Shown here: positions 43,281-55,109 of the stretch, one piece after another | How positions within the stretch are numbered: the first letter of the stretch is position 1 | Layout: each line of letters starts with the position of its first letter | DNA from: Harmonia axyridis | Taxonomy: Eukaryota; Arthropoda; Insecta; Coleoptera; Coccinellidae | Reading direction: 5' to 3' | NCBI RefSeq assembly: GCF_914767665.1 | Contig: NC_059504.1 | Coordinates: 6,760,501-6,824,500 of the forward strand | DNA: 64,000 nucleotides | Translations under genes and position numbers: made by a program | Notes under the pieces: generated by a model | Told to the model about the DNA's origin: nothing | Databases searched by the model: none | Seen by the model: the letters and a program-made list of their open reading frames with translations, nothing else

Positions 43281-44235
43281 TCCATCTCCAATATTATATA
43301 TTTCGTGCAGGTAATCCATAACACAATAATAATAGATCACAGGCTATTCATCTAATTGTTAACGAACATCCCAATGATATTGAATGGCCTCAAACTCTCA
43401 ACGACTACATACGTGTAATTCCATTCTGTGTATGATGGTTTCAATGGAATTATGGCAATCAATCATAAAGATAGTCTAATCCCGCTATCCAAATACGCAA
43501 AGGATCAATTCATGTAATCGATTATAGCTGAATTAACTAGAGGCACTAGAGCTCAGCTATAGGATAATAAAGTTGGATAATGCAACAAAATCTATTCATC
43601 TAGATGGCAGGTTAGGTGCTTCTGGGAAAGCCTTCATTTTGTACCTACTTGTTTAGCTTCAGTTATGTTGTATACGATGTATTTTGCCATTCAAGTTATC
43701 GAAATCTGAATTTCGATACTTATATTGATTCTATATTTTTATCAATTTCAATTTATTTTCATTTATTTCACGCAAAATCAATAATAGAAAAAGTCTATTC
43801 GAATTTAAAATAAATTGTTAGAACTAGAAATCGCCGTCAATAGATATTTTCAAAAACCGGAAATAAACACAAAATGTGTATTTTTTGTCCCATTTCCTTA
43901 TCGGTCGGTTAAAAAAAAAATAATAGATTATTTTGATGGAAGGCTATAACATCAAGTATATTTCACGAATTCATATAATTATTGTTATCATACTATATTT
44001 ATCACACACTCAAATAACCTCCCAAATAAAGGGTAAGACATTAATTTTATGGTTCCGAAAGTAGAACTAAATAAAATACACTTTCATTAAGAATATCGAT
44101 CCAATGTTCATTTCAATATAATGCTTGGACCTTTCCGTGATGTGTGGAATGCATTTAAATTATGTTTAAATATCCTCCGCGTGATCTCTTACAGGACTCG
44201 ATCATGGAGAGGTTATTTTCTATGATTCGTTGGCA
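43281..44235. other. No gene seen
   Basis: AT-rich unique DNA with no supported feature. Confidence 0.5.
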
Positions 44236-44269
44236 CCTTTCGAGCAATATCTCACCAATAACTTGATGG

Positions 44270-44430
44270 ATCATCAATAATCAGATGATGATCGGCATAA
44301 ACACGATCTTTCGCATAACCTCAAAAAAAAAATCCAAGGACGATAAATCACATGATCTTGATGGCCAATTCACATCACCGAAACAAGAGATTACACAAGT
44401 CCTGGGAATTTTGATTGCAATAAACACCCT
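44270..44430 (-). pseudogene. Fragment of a divergent DD41D-like transposase
   Basis: The minus frame reads ISCFGDVNWPSRSCDLSSLD and FFFEVMRKIVFM, aligning with RFGPVNWPPRSCDLTPLDYF and LWGYVKSLVYA of the rosa-like copies. It is too diverged to be a sixth copy of the same family and lacks inverted ends. Confidence 0.6.
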
Positions 44431-45593
44431 GTATCTTCTAAACCAAAGGTCAACAAAACATTTGATGGCCATTTTGAATCAGCTTAGAGGTCAAAACGTT
44501 TGAATAATCACTCTGTATATAACAGGATGAAATTTTTCTACTAGTTGCGGTAAGTTGGCTGGTTATTTCCAAAAATGAACGTTCAGAATGGTTTAAGCAA
44601 AAAAGTCTTACAAAAACGTCACAATTTACTTTCAGTACTATCGAACACTGATGTTAAATCATTGTTTTTCATATCATCTGACAGAGTAACCCGAATCATA
44701 AAAGAATATCTTTTAATAAATGTTATTCTCGCTTAGGGTTCAGTCGCATTCCTCCAAAACTGGCTTATTTCGAAAGCAGAATGAAAAATTGGTATTTAAT
44801 TCAGATGGAATTTTATTCTGTCGTAAAACACTAGTGTCTTATTTATTCCACCATCTTTCAGTACTCTGCTGACCATAATTATTGTTTAACCTGACACTGT
44901 GAGTGCCCTAAAGTTCATAGCTTATGCTCTTTTAATTTAAAAGAAGATGCAACTGCTGCAAATCTGGAAAGCTATAAACTCTAGAATGTTAGATGAACAA
45001 ATTTGAACGGGTTATCCAAGTTTAGCCTTTTAATTTTTTGGTTAGGTTAACTACTTCACTTTATATTTGTAGTCGACTTCATTGGTTCGACTTTTTTGAT
45101 TTTATATTCCCAATATTTGTCGTGGCTTCAAAAAATATCCCCAAATAACGTTATCCAAATTTGATAAATAAATTATTCATAGCACTCAAATGTGAATTTT
45201 CATAATACAAAAGAGTCATCATCATTGTAATCTACAAAAAACATAATGTGTGTATTCCTACCTGTTTGTCCGAAAACTACTGGACCACCCATCTGATAAC
45301 CATGAAACTTTGGGAAATTCTTGAGTATACGCCCATGAAGATTTCTAGCATTGTCCGATGGCAGAATGACAAATTCTTGTAAATTCGCTTCAATTCTGGG
45401 CTTTCGCCATTTTGTGACAATTAACCTTTCGTGATATGGTGATAATGAGGAACTTTCGAAATATTTTCCTTATGAAAATGAAAGTATCAATAATGATAAT
45501 ATCACTTATTCAATTATACCAACTCAATTTGTTATCAAACTATAAAAATCATAAAAAACTTCAATTTCACACGGCAAATTTACCAGGTGCCTA
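44431..45593. other. No gene seen (1.2 kb)
   Basis: AT-rich with no ORF above noise and no RNA or repeat recognised. Confidence 0.5.
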
Positions 45594-45882
45594 TCGATGA
45601 TAATCTGTGAACTTCACATAATTAAAATATTCGGTGGTTAAGAGCAGTGTTTTTAGGAATTCGCTTTTTTCATGCTCTCATCTTCTGTGATTCACAGATA
45701 TTTAACATACCCTTTTCAGTTACTCACTTCAATTAAAAATCTCTTGAAAATGGTGCCAAAAACTGAAAAAAAGTTAATGTTTATTATTCAACCATACGAA
45801 AAGCTAATTCCTAAATATACTCCGTGCTCTTGACCACCGAATATTTTAATTATCTGACGTTCACAGATATCATAGATGGACA
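45594..45882. repeat. Foldback MITE, about 80 bp arms
   Basis: The left arm contains GATAATCTGTGAACTTCACA and TAATTAAAATATTCGGTGGT. The right arm carries the inverse (ACCACCGAATATTTTAATTA, then GACGTTCACAGATATC). About 290 bp in all, non-coding. Confidence 0.65.
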
Positions 45883-46033
45883 CGTCGTTGGTTAGCTGTA
45901 TGAAACTGAATTTTAAATTTTTAATTATCAATATATACGTTTCTAACTAAATGAAGTCAGTAACCAGTAATCAATGTTTAAATTTTAATCAATGTTAAGG
46001 CAAATGGTGCAACTGGCCATTATACTCTTAGGA

Positions 46034-46480
46034 TTAAAAAATATTCGTAAGTAATTGCACAAGTGCATCAAAATTACCGATAATTTTGCATGACAGCGTG
46101 TTGTCATAAAAACTGCATGAGTTCATTTTCATTTTTGGAGGACACCGAAGGTGGAGGGCTCTTTCTCCAAAAATGAATGACCGAATGCAGTTTTTCAAAG
46201 AAAACACGCTGAAATGTGAAATTACCCGGTCATTTTGATGCACGAGTGTAATTCGGGGGAATATTTCCCGAATAAACTGCTACATCACTTGTCAAACTGA
46301 TGTAGAATAGAATTGCCATAGATTCGAACTGTGTAAGAAGCATAGAAACTATGCATCTATGAACAGAACAATTATCGCAGTGCTGTTTCGCTTCCTACAA
46401 TGCAATTATCGCTGTAATTTTCGATAGTTGTTCTTCATATACATAGAATTTTTGACAGGAGGGAAATATTCACTGGAATT
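46034..46480 (-). repeat. Hairpin repeat HP2, copy 2 (empty site)
   Basis: Inverted relative to copy 1 at 40 kb and lacking the 494 bp insertion, so it shows the site before insertion. The central hairpin has a short deletion of one arm (GGAGGACACCGAAGGTGGAGG). Contains an extra CATAGAAACTATGCATCTATG segment near 46340. Confidence 0.7.
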
Positions 46481-47428
46481 GTATTCTCAATTTATCATAA
46501 CGTCTTTCTTTTCAAAATCCTTCCTTCGATAAAAAAGTTGGTAAGTAATAAAATATCCGATTCATCAAAAAGACGTTTGTGTCCTCTCTCTCTCAATCAT
46601 AATTGAATCAATCCAATTGCTTCAATTGCCACAATGACTTTATGCAGTTAGCGATCTAGCTCGAAGGAAATACGAAGTGATAAACCCCAAGCCAGCGTTC
46701 GTTAAAAAGGAATAATGCCATTCTCCGATGAACCGAAGAAGAGGTCTGGAGTTATCTTCTATCCCGATTTCATTTTCCTTCTCGACGGGAGCTAATGGCA
46801 TATGCCCCTGGTTATACGCTAGGGAGTGTAGAAAATATATTTCGCTTGCTGACAATGCGAATGATTTCGGGAAGCTCACTCGAGTATGATGAGTTCACAT
46901 AAATGTTACCACCGCTGGAAATTTGTAGACATCTATGGGACCCTCCCAGCCATTCGTTTTTTGTCGTGTCATCGCTGATACGTTCGTTTCTTGAGGGGGG
47001 TATACAGGGTTTTCCGTTAAGAATCTCAAATCTATGAACTGTAGATTCTAGACCTGAAAATTTGGTGATTCTGTCAAACCGGGGATTTCCACTATGTGGC
47101 TTTACACGTATCAGTCAAACTTAGGTACCCATTTACTTACTTCAAGTAGAGGGCAGCACTGTCGACGGTCGATTATTCTTTCCACAAAATTATGGTTTTA
47201 CCTCTTTGTTAATGATTTTTGGTGGGTTTTTATTTATGAAAATTTAAAAATTATATAAGTGCTTTGAAGACTTTGTAGATTATTTGTAAAACCTTCATTT
47301 CCTGAAAATTACATAAATAAACCAATTATGAAGTTAGTACATTAAATGTTGAATCACGCTGTATATTATTATAGGTATAAATATCAAGATCAAGAATAAT
47401 AAAAATAATGACTCCTGGAAAACTAACA
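46481..47428. other. Unique DNA, no gene seen
   Basis: 46600-47000 is less AT-rich with frames on the minus strand (46640-46879) that I cannot assign. A TATACAGGGTTTTCCGTTAAG at about 47000 is an orphan MITE-end motif. Confidence 0.4.
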
Positions 47429-48357
47429 GGCCCATTGAAAAGTCCCTGATCTACCATGATAAAACACATTTTTTTGGCAAAATTCGGTTTTAGTATTCAA
47501 CATAGTTGCCTTCGTGGGCGATACAGCGATTATAGCGATCTTCCAACTTTTCGATACCATTTTTGTAGTACGATTTGTCTTTCGCTTCAAAATAGGCCTC
47601 AGTTTGGGCGATTACTTCTTCATTGCCGCCAAAATTCTTTCCAGCGAGCATTCTTTTGAGGTATGAGAAATGGAAGAAGTCGCTGGGATGCCAGATCTGG
47701 CGAATACGGTGTATGCAGAAGCAATTTGAAGCTCAATTCATCCAATTTTGCCATTGTTTTCATTGATTTGTGACACTGCGCATTGTCTTAATGCAACAGC
47801 ACCTTTTTTTCTTCAAATGGGGCCGTTTTTTAACTATTTCATCCTGTAAACGATCCAATAACTCTATATAATAATCGCTGTTGATGGTCTGGCCCTTCTG
47901 GATGTAATCAACGAATATTATACCTTGCGCATCCCAGAATACTGATGCCATAACCTTGCCTGCTGACTGTTGTGTTTTTCCATGCTTTGGATTGGGTTCA
48001 TCGTGTGCAGTTAACTCAGCTGACTGTCGATTGGACCCCGGAATGTAATGATGGAGCCATGTTTCATCCATTGTCACATATCGACGCAAAAATTCAGGTC
48101 TATTGCGCTTAAACAGCTTCAAACACTGCTCAGAATCAATAACACGTTGTGGCTTTTAATTGATTGTGAGCTCGAGCGGCACCCATTTTGCACACAGCTT
48201 TCTCATGTACAAATATTCGTAAATGATATGATGCCACACGTTCAGATGATATCTTCACAATGTCTGCTATCTCGATCAACTTCACTTTACGGTCATTCGA
48301 AATTTTTCTGAACTTTTTTAATTTTTTCGTCGGTGACAGCCATCTGTGCATCAGACC
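47429..48357 (-). mobile_element. Mariner family M2, copy b, internally deleted
   Basis: Left end GGCCCATTGAAAAGTCCCTG. The transposase C-terminal half follows (47480-48122), then a partial N-terminal segment and a jump from TTCGTCGGTGACA to GCCATCTGTGCATCAGACC, which belongs to the opposite terminal region. The right inverted end is cut at about 48357, where a non-mariner open frame begins. Shows the empty site for the recombinase-element insertion at 29 kb. Confidence 0.8.
47760..48122 (-). pseudogene. Mariner (M2b) transposase remnant
   Basis: The frame includes FLRRYVTMDETWLHHY (first catalytic D), GKVMASVFWDAQGIIFVDYI and a truncated KKKRCCCIKTMRSVTNQ. A base loss before the expected HQDN puts the second and third catalytic sites out of frame. 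Confidence 0.75.
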
Positions 48358-48647
48358 ATACAATATCGTGTATAATGATCCAAAATAGAATTTTGCGGCA
48401 TAACAATTCTCTAATTTTTCTTTCAATTGACGCACTTCGTAATATAAAGGAAAGATAAGCTTTTGTGTGGAATATGCAATGTTTTTCCTAACGAGTTGAA
48501 ATAATTCATGAGATAAAGGAAACGGAATGACGTGAATACAATAAAGCTTTGTGTAAAATTTACAGCGTTTCTGATTTGGACAGATACATGGACAACAAAC
48601 CCCTCTTTGTGGCTGCATTAATGGAGCTTTACCGTCAATACGATAGT
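48358..48647 (-). CDS. Candidate host exon, unknown protein, truncated by mariner
   Basis: A minus-strand frame of about 97 codons follows an acceptor-like TTCACTCCCTACAG. It reads YRIDGKAPLMQPQRGVCCPC, then CPNQKRCKFYTKLYCIHVIP and FPLYYEVRQLKEKLENCYAA, ending SLYTILY where mariner DNA begins. It is Cys-rich, then helical and amphipathic. I do not recognise the family. The frame also extends upstream to an ATG at 48720 (MKAIKRSIFYLV), so an intronless start is possible. Composition and residue use look protein-like. The mariner junction suggests a broken gene or an exon cut by insertion. Confidence 0.4.
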
Positions 48648-48720
48648 CTGTAGGGAGTGAAGGATAATAATTATTCAGACAAAAGACTAGATAGAAGATT
48701 GAACGTTTGATGGCTTTCAT

Positions 48721-49019
48721 ATGAAACTAGAAACTACACAAAGTTCAAGCTCAGAAATCTTAAAAAAATCATTTTTCGACGAATCAAGAAGTTTCTTTCA
48801 TTTATAGATGAAGTATGATTCGATTTCCTCCCAGTTTTAGGAACGTTTCCATTAAATTTAATGCCGCCATTAAAATTTCAATCCTCCATCAGTAGGAGGA
48901 GCTCTTTTTTGACAGCCTGCACTGTTAAATGGATGATTAATATTTTAATGCGGGGTTGAATTTTAATAAACGTTTCTGCAACTGGGTGTTAGTTGACTAA
49001 AGTTAATTTCCACAAATCT
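48721..49019. other. No gene seen
   Basis: AT-rich DNA. Near 48845-48970 a short imperfect inverted pair (TAATGCCGCCATTAAAATTT and TTAATGCGGGGTTGAATTTT) could be a decayed MITE. Confidence 0.4.
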
Positions 49020-49024
49020 GTGTG

Positions 49025-49840
49025 AATTAAAATTGTCTCCCAGCAAAATTGTTAGCTATGGACAGAAACAGATGGTAATCACCTGGTGACAGGTCCGGAC
49101 TATAAGATGGATGCTTAAGAACATTCTCACCAAGATCCCGGAACTTCTGGCGAGTCACTATCGATTAGTCTGGCCTGGCGTTGTCCTGACGGTCCAATTG
49201 TTGGCAGTGCAGTTCTGAGTTAACAGCTATGTCATAGGAGAGCAATTTCATAGTAGATAATTCCCTGCGAATTCCACCAAACACACAGCAAAACCTTCCT
49301 GGCCGTTTCCGACTGCTCACAGCGTTTCGTCCACGACCGCTTTCGCTTGACGTTGTCGTAAGTGATTAACACTTTTCATCACCAGTCACCAACCGCTTCA
49401 AAAATGGGTCGATTTTGTTGCGATTCAGCTGCGTTTCGCAGTTGGAAATTTGGAAGTTGGAGATTTTTTTGCGTTAACTCGTGTGGTGCCCATACATCGA
49501 GCTTCTTCTTGAAACCAGCCTCATGCAAATGGTTCCAAACGGTTTTTTGTGCAATATTCGGTTTTTGGGTAATTGAAACAGTGCTCTTACATGACGGTTG
49601 GACACGACAATGTCCATGATTTTATCGACATTTTCGACAATTGGCCTTCCAGTGCATTTGGCTGTTACAGTAGTATGACCATAAACACTATCTACATTTT
49701 TACAGCCACCTAGCTTACATTTTCGCCCTCATCGGAGAAAAATTGAATAATATAACGTATTTGCTCATTGCTAGTGTCCATCTTTGACGCGCGCTCACAC
49801 TAAACTGAGTCAACTAATCACAATACTGTCAGCAAAGATT
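49025..49840 (-). mobile_element. Mariner family M3, decayed
   Basis: Minus-strand similarity runs from an ATG at 49781 (MDTSNEQIRYIIQFFSDEGE) through FKKKLDVWAPHELTQKN, VTGDEK and VWWNSQGIIYYEM to QDNARPD and SYSPDLSPGDYHLF. That order is a mariner transposase. Inverted ends were not found. An internal deletion joins QQLDR directly to QDNARP. Confidence 0.7.
49030..49781 (-). pseudogene. Mariner (M3) transposase pseudogene
   Basis: Interrupted by stops (after ENVS, in ARPD-stop-SIV, and after VTGDEKC) and frameshifts. Between the second catalytic D (QDNARP) and the third (SPGD) there are 34 positions, the mariner DD34D spacing. N-terminal HTH partly preserved. Confidence 0.7.
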
Positions 49841-51905
49841 TTGTAGTTTGAAAAAAATATACAACCAAACTCGTAAAGATTTGAATAAAAATATCGAACA
49901 AAAGCAATTCAGAATGTTTTCCATTGAAGGTAATTATATAAAGGAAAAGAAAAAAAAAATAATATTGTTATTGTTCGATATTTATTCAATTCTTCTTTTG
50001 GTTGAATTATGTCTTCATGATTTTTTTGTATACATTTATTCGTTATTATAATGATCATAAAAATCAGACATTTCCTTCGTATTTAGAGTTCAGCATTGTT
50101 CGATCAGAACCAACGTACATACCTATAAATTTTGTATCTGTTTCTTCGGTTATCAGAATCCCCTTCCCTATTCTGTTGAATCGATAAGACGGCTTTTTTA
50201 TTCTTTCTAAACCCAACGGAAAATGTACAAAAAACCCCTCCTTCAACGAAAGATTATTACCCACCTATTCAATAGATCCCCTATCAATCTTTCATGAATT
50301 TCGTGAAATCATTCAAGCTTCCACATATTGGTTTTCCACATTCATGAGATCTATTCGATCAATCACAATGCGATGAATTTCCCATCGAATAAAATATGTG
50401 AATGACGACGAAAACGATGGAAGGGCCTGGATAGGAGTTTCAGACTGCACGATGACAAAGCTGCTTTTCTGAGTCTTCCACGACCCTTCTTATCGAAAAT
50501 GTTCTAAATATTCATGAACTGAAAGAAAGACAAATGGGTAGGGAAATGTTTTTCAATAAAATGAATCTAGATGGCCATTTGTCTATTCGCGTCTGCTGTA
50601 TTTTGTTTCGGCGACATTTATTTTAATAGATATTTTGCGATTAGTGATATAAATTCAGTTCGAAGAGGTTGATGGTTGCCTGTTCTGTCTACATAACATT
50701 TACATGTAAATAGTTATGGGGTTGGAAAGTCTAGAGAACAAGGGTCTCAAATTGAACCTCTTAAAAACTGAGAAAATCACTGGCATGAAGTCTTTTAAGC
50801 GATTTCGCACAATATATTAGATCTTGTAAATATTCTAAGAACACTTTTTTCATTAAGATGCTTCTCAAAAAAAAAAAATATATACTTTCAAATATTCTGT
50901 TTTGAAACTCGTATCACCTTGTGATGAAAATTTCTTTCTTAAAATACATTGAGTTTATGCATTCTCGAAATTTTTTTGTCGTCAATACTTACATTTGTTC
51001 TCTATACTCACATTGTGTTTAAGAGTCATTTTCGTCAGTTTATCGAAGGAATGTATAAAATATATAAAACTTCATGACCCAGTGCTGAAAATATACATAA
51101 TTCGAATAAAACACACACATTGTATCAAGATTGAAGTTTCTGACCAAACCAACAACTAATCTTATTGAACAACCACTGTATTTTCCTAATATGATTCCGG
51201 GCGATATTTTTTTTCATTTTGAAGCCTAAACGATCAAATGGAGCTCAATTTTTTAGTTGATTAAAGACAAAAGAAAATTTACGATGAGTACTAAGATCGA
51301 TTACTGAAAATATGTTTTGATAATTGTATTATTTGTAATTATTTTGCAATGGGTCTACTTCGAAGACAATACAATAGATTCAATATATAAGTATATTGTA
51401 TTTCATTGACCAAATCTCGGCACTTTTTTGCCTAGGTATATTTAACCATATATTATACCTTCACAACTCCAAACCAAATTTTTTTTGCAAACTTCCTCTT
51501 TCCTTGGAACAATAGCAAGATACTTCGAAGCTATTTGACTATCACTTTATTCCATTAAAGTTGTCCTTCAAATTCTTATTGACCAGAGCAAATCAAGTAT
51601 TCCTTCAACTACCTCTTTCAGTTAAATAAATAAGAACGTAAGGAATTTCATTGTTGAATGAACAAATAATACTGATGATGTGTTAAATAATAAGTGAGTA
51701 AATCTTTCTGTTCATTTTGAACTTTCATAAATTTAAATGCAGAAAGAAAATACACACATAACTTTCGATCCAACTTTTTGAATTACTTTCGTTATTTGTT
51801 GCCAAGTTTTTTTTAACTACTGATTGATAGTCCAAAGGCATCTTTAAGTTATTCTATCAGCATCTCAATCATTTCCACAAAAAAATAAAAACCAAAATAA
51901 GAAAA
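49841..51905. other. No gene seen (2 kb)
   Basis: AT-rich unique DNA. 50260-50520 is somewhat less AT-rich. No ORF, splice structure, RNA or repeat is supported. Confidence 0.5.
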
Positions 51906-51909
51906 TTTC

Positions 51910-51983
51910 CATAGAGGGACTCGGTTGATGAGAGCACTGGACTGGTGATTCGGAGCTTGCGGGTTCGAGTCCTGCTCGAGGAG
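51910..51983 (+). tRNA. tRNA-like sequence, Thr(GGT)-type anticodon, probably pseudo or SINE-derived
   Basis: Contains a B box GGTTCGAGTCC in a 5 bp T-arm (GCGGG / CCTGC), an anticodon arm CTGGA-CTGGTGA-TTCGG placing GGT at the anticodon, and a D-arm-like ACTC...GAGC. The acceptor stem pairs poorly (about 4 of 7). A T-run (TTTTTTT, 51988-51994) follows and could end Pol III transcription. The antisense frame RAGLEPASSESPV is the usual false ORF produced by tRNA-derived sequence. Sister copy at 61071. Confidence 0.45.
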
Positions 51984-51994
51984 GTCCTTTTTTT

Positions 51995-52671
51995 ATGTTT
52001 ATATATCTATTAGTTGAAACGTCATAAAAATTATGGCACACAATATTTATGAAACAATTCATTCTGATGTTTCTAAGGTTTTTCCAATTTTTTTCACCAA
52101 TACCTATATATACAGTTCTACTAAAAAATAGTGCAAAACCTTACAAGAACATTCACATCAGCGGCTTTTTCATTACTCTTACTACGTTGTCAAGTAACAA
52201 AAAAATCTTCCCCTCTTCCTAATCCATATAGGCATCCATCTATATCCCGATGGCATGGACTTCTACAAACCGGATACACCAGCACAAATGCATTAGCGGA
52301 AGCCACTTGTTATAATCGAGAATTGGAAGAGGCTGACCGCTGGACCATGTCTAGAGGTCGATAGCCATTGTTGACAGTATTCCTGTCGCTTCCTTTGCAT
52401 AATACGCCAGATAGAAAGGATGATGAATTGGATTGTCGATGGACTGGATGGCTTCAATATTTCATATGGATAAGCCAGGAGTGTATCCAGTCGGTGCATA
52501 ACAAAATATTTGTTCAGGCTGTCTCAAATTTGATGCTAGTTGAGAACATCTCAGAAACTTTAAAAGATGGATAAAAAATGATAATACTCTGATATAAGGA
52601 CAGAGTTTTAGCATAATATTGAAGAATAACGATTTTCATGTTCGTGAGAAGGATGTCTTTTGTAACGGGTG
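51995..52671. other. No gene assigned
   Basis: Frames at 52131-52364 (plus) and 52293-52499 (minus) show no recognisable domain. A less AT-rich segment at 52200-52480 may be an old transposon or an exon, but nothing decides it. Confidence 0.4.
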
Positions 52672-52673
52672 TT

Positions 52674-53601
52674 TTTTTCGAGGTATATAACTTTGAGTTG
52701 GCATTACTGTTCAAGATGGCGACCGATTTAACAGCTGTCAAGTGATTTATTCTCAGTTTGGTTTGGGGATTCATCATGACTAGACTCACGCCTGAACAAC
52801 GCTTGCAAATAGTGCAATTTTATTTCGAAAATAATGGTTCTGTTCGGAATACGTATCGCGCACTACGTCCATTTTATTTTGTTTAGCGATGAAGCGCACT
52901 TCTGGTTGAATGGCTACGTCAACAAACAAAACTACCGCATTTGGAGTGAAGCTAATCCTCCAGTGTATGTCGAAACACCGTTACATCCAGAAAAACTGAC
53001 TGTTTGGTGCGCTTTATGGGCTGGTGGAATCATTGGTCCGTACTTCTTCAAAAACGATGATGGCCAGAACGTTACAGTCAATGGTGATCGGTATAGAGCC
53101 ATGATTACTAACTTTTTCATTCCGGAATTGAACAACCATGATGTCCAGAAGCTGTGGTTTCAAAAAGACGGTGCAACATGTCACACAGCTCGTGCCACAA
53201 TCGATTTATTGAAAGACACGTTTGGTCACCGCCTAATTTCATTTTTGGACCTGTGAATTGGCCTCCAAGATCTTGTGATTTAACACCGCTAGACTACTTT
53301 CTGTGGGGCTATGTAAAGTCATTGGTCTATGCGGATAAGCCACAAACCCTTGACTATTTGGAAGACAACATTCGCCGTGTTATTGCCGATATTCGGCCAC
53401 AAATGTTGGAAAAAGTAATCGAAAATTGGACGTCCAGATTGGACTACATCCGAGCCGGCCATGGCGGTCATATGCCAGAAATCATATTTGAAATGTAATG
53501 GCACAAGATTATCTTGCGGATAAATAAAATTCATTTAAATCGAATAATCCATCGTTGTTTTATTGCAATTTAAAGTTCTATAGCTCTAAAAAAACACCCT
53601 T
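52674..53601 (+). mobile_element. DD41D (rosa-like) mariner, copy E
   Basis: 928 bp with both ends (ACGGGTGTTTTTTTCGAGG at 52674 and AAGGGTGTTTTTTTAGAGC inward from 53601) and TA flanks (52672-52673 and 53602-53603). Keeps ATG (MTRLTPEQRLQ at about 52777), has the shared N-terminal deletion and the 8 nt deletion, and one further base loss near 53243 (TTTTTGGACC for CGTTTTGGACC). Confidence 0.9.
52834..53498 (+). pseudogene. DD41D transposase remnant (copy E)
   Basis: A catalytic-core frame opens at an ATG in the N-terminal remnant (MVLFGIRIAHYVHFILF) and runs through FSDEAHFW and the second site, here QKDGATCH, to about 53256. A frameshift follows, and FGPVNWPPRSCDLTPLDYF to IIFEM is in the next frame (53245-53498). 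All three acidic residues remain but in two frames. Confidence 0.8.
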
Positions 53602-53664
53602 TATATGGAGGGCAGTTGTCAATAAAAAGAATAACTTCTCGGCTTACCGAAAATCCTCTATTAC

Positions 53665-53902
53665 TTGTTTCGATCAATGGCACACGGCTTCCGGTCTCAT
53701 GAAGAAGTAAAAAATTGGATCGATTCGTGGATCGCTTCAAAAAATTACCAGTTTTTTCAACGATGGATTCGTACGATGCTCGAAAGATCGGAGGAAGTAG
53801 TGGCCAGCGATGGACAATACTTTGAATCATAAATGTATAACCAGTTTTTAACAATAAAGCATCGAATTTCGGAAAAAAACGGCGGAAGCGAAGTTTTACA
53901 CC
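53665..53902 (+). mobile_element. Mariner family M1, copy c, 3' fragment
   Basis: Starts in the coding region at ACTTGTTTCGATCAATGGCA (third-site region of M1a, opposite orientation), has a 16-base loss after GCACACGGC, and ends with the inverted end: AAAACGGCGGAAGCGAAGTT followed by TTACACC at 53902. Lies just downstream of rosa copy E. Confidence 0.75.
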
Positions 53903-54289
53903 GATGTAATTTTTGTAGATTTTCGTGAATAGCGTTTGTTTTGTATTCGATTCGACTTCAATACTTAAAAATTAAAATAATGAAAATAATAATACTAAAA
54001 TTATAAGTAAAACACTGATTTCTTCTTGAACTTCAACACCCTATATCACGAAAACGAAGCTTGTTGAGATATATTTTCATATTATTATTAACTTTTTTAC
54101 ATGAAAAGAGTTGTTCTATCCGACGCCAATGTTAATGAACCAAAATCTGGACCATTCTGTATAATTCATCTTATGTTCAATTACAATAAACCTCATCAGC
54201 TGATGGATCATAGAGTGCACACAATACTCTCATCATAAACTGTCAACCTTATGTCTTTAGGTCACTTCTCATCAAATGCTTATTTTCAG
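53903..54289. other. Intron or intergenic DNA upstream of exon
   Basis: AT-rich. A small repeat shared with 6073-6125 lies at 54117-54165. TTATTTTCAG at 54280-54289 is a good splice acceptor for the exon that follows. Confidence 0.45.
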
Positions 54290-54753
54290 GTTCAAATCCA
54301 GCACATCTCCAGCAATGCCGCCGATAACAAAAGATCGACACTAACCTAGAGACGAAATTCGAAGAATCCAAACAATGCATCATCCTTCATGACCTGAAAA
54401 ATTCTGGATCCTAGTGCTTTCACATGAAACCAATCGCAATGACGGTATCGACTAAATTTTGCAGGAGGTTATCTCCGAAAGTCTTTGCTTACTCTGCAAT
54501 CAGCGTCACTGTCCTCCTCTGCATTTACTACGCTAGTTACACGACCGATTACGGTACGAAGAATAGTAATTTGAGGCATTCTGGAAAGAGAAAAGAATGG
54601 GAGAAGGTCCAGAAGGAGGAGCTGAAGGTTGGAAAGGCGCCGTTTTCGTACAGTAAGGAGGAATTTTTGGATAGGTATATGGAGTGTCCCAGGTTGGGTC
54701 AGGCTGAGGCAGATATCAATACGGTGGAAGTTTTTAAGGATTTCGAGTTTCAG
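54290..54753 (+). CDS. Probable first coding exon of a type II (Golgi-type) membrane protein
   Basis: A TTATTTTCAG acceptor precedes a roughly 134 nt untranslated stretch, then ATG at 54424. The 110 codons end in phase 0 at TTTCAG before GTAGGT, a clear donor. The protein starts with a short basic tail (KFCRRLSPK), then one membrane segment of about 18 residues (VFAYSAISVTVLLCIYYASY), a charged stem (KRKEWEKVQKEELKVG), then ECPRLGQAEADINTVEVFKD and FEFQ. This is the layout of Golgi glycosidases and glycosyltransferases. The last block distantly resembles the pre-catalytic region of alpha-mannosidase II-type proteins, but that is from memory and weak. The next exon was not found in the window. 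Confidence 0.6.
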
Positions 54754-55109
54754 GTAGGTCGCTTAGAGCTTAAGATGAGAAACGAGTAAAGCACAATTTT
54801 TTTCGAAAATGGAGAAATTTTGTAGCATTTGTTTCACCAAAATTTTCGTTTGTACCTCAAGGATACTGGTAAAAAAATATCAAATTCCTCTGGGGTGCTA
54901 ACTACGCGATTTTTTATAGATTTTCTCGAAAAAAAGATTCAGTATCTCGAATACAAAGTGCTTTCAGGCTCATGCTTATGGGCCTTTTTTTTCCTTAAAT
55001 GATCCGAGGAATCTGTCATTTAGTTTGTACCTCCAATTTAGGAACATCCTGTAAATGGTCGAACGGACAGAATTAAATTTGACAACGGATTCGTCATCAG
55101 TGTAGAACC
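54754..55109 (+). other. Start of intron downstream of the exon
   Basis: GTAGGTCGC begins the intron. The DNA is AT-rich with no second exon visible. Confidence 0.45.

Noticed and set aside
51865..52062. Minus-strand frame with RAGLEPASSESPV
   Set aside because: Antisense reading of the tRNA-like locus at 51910-51983.
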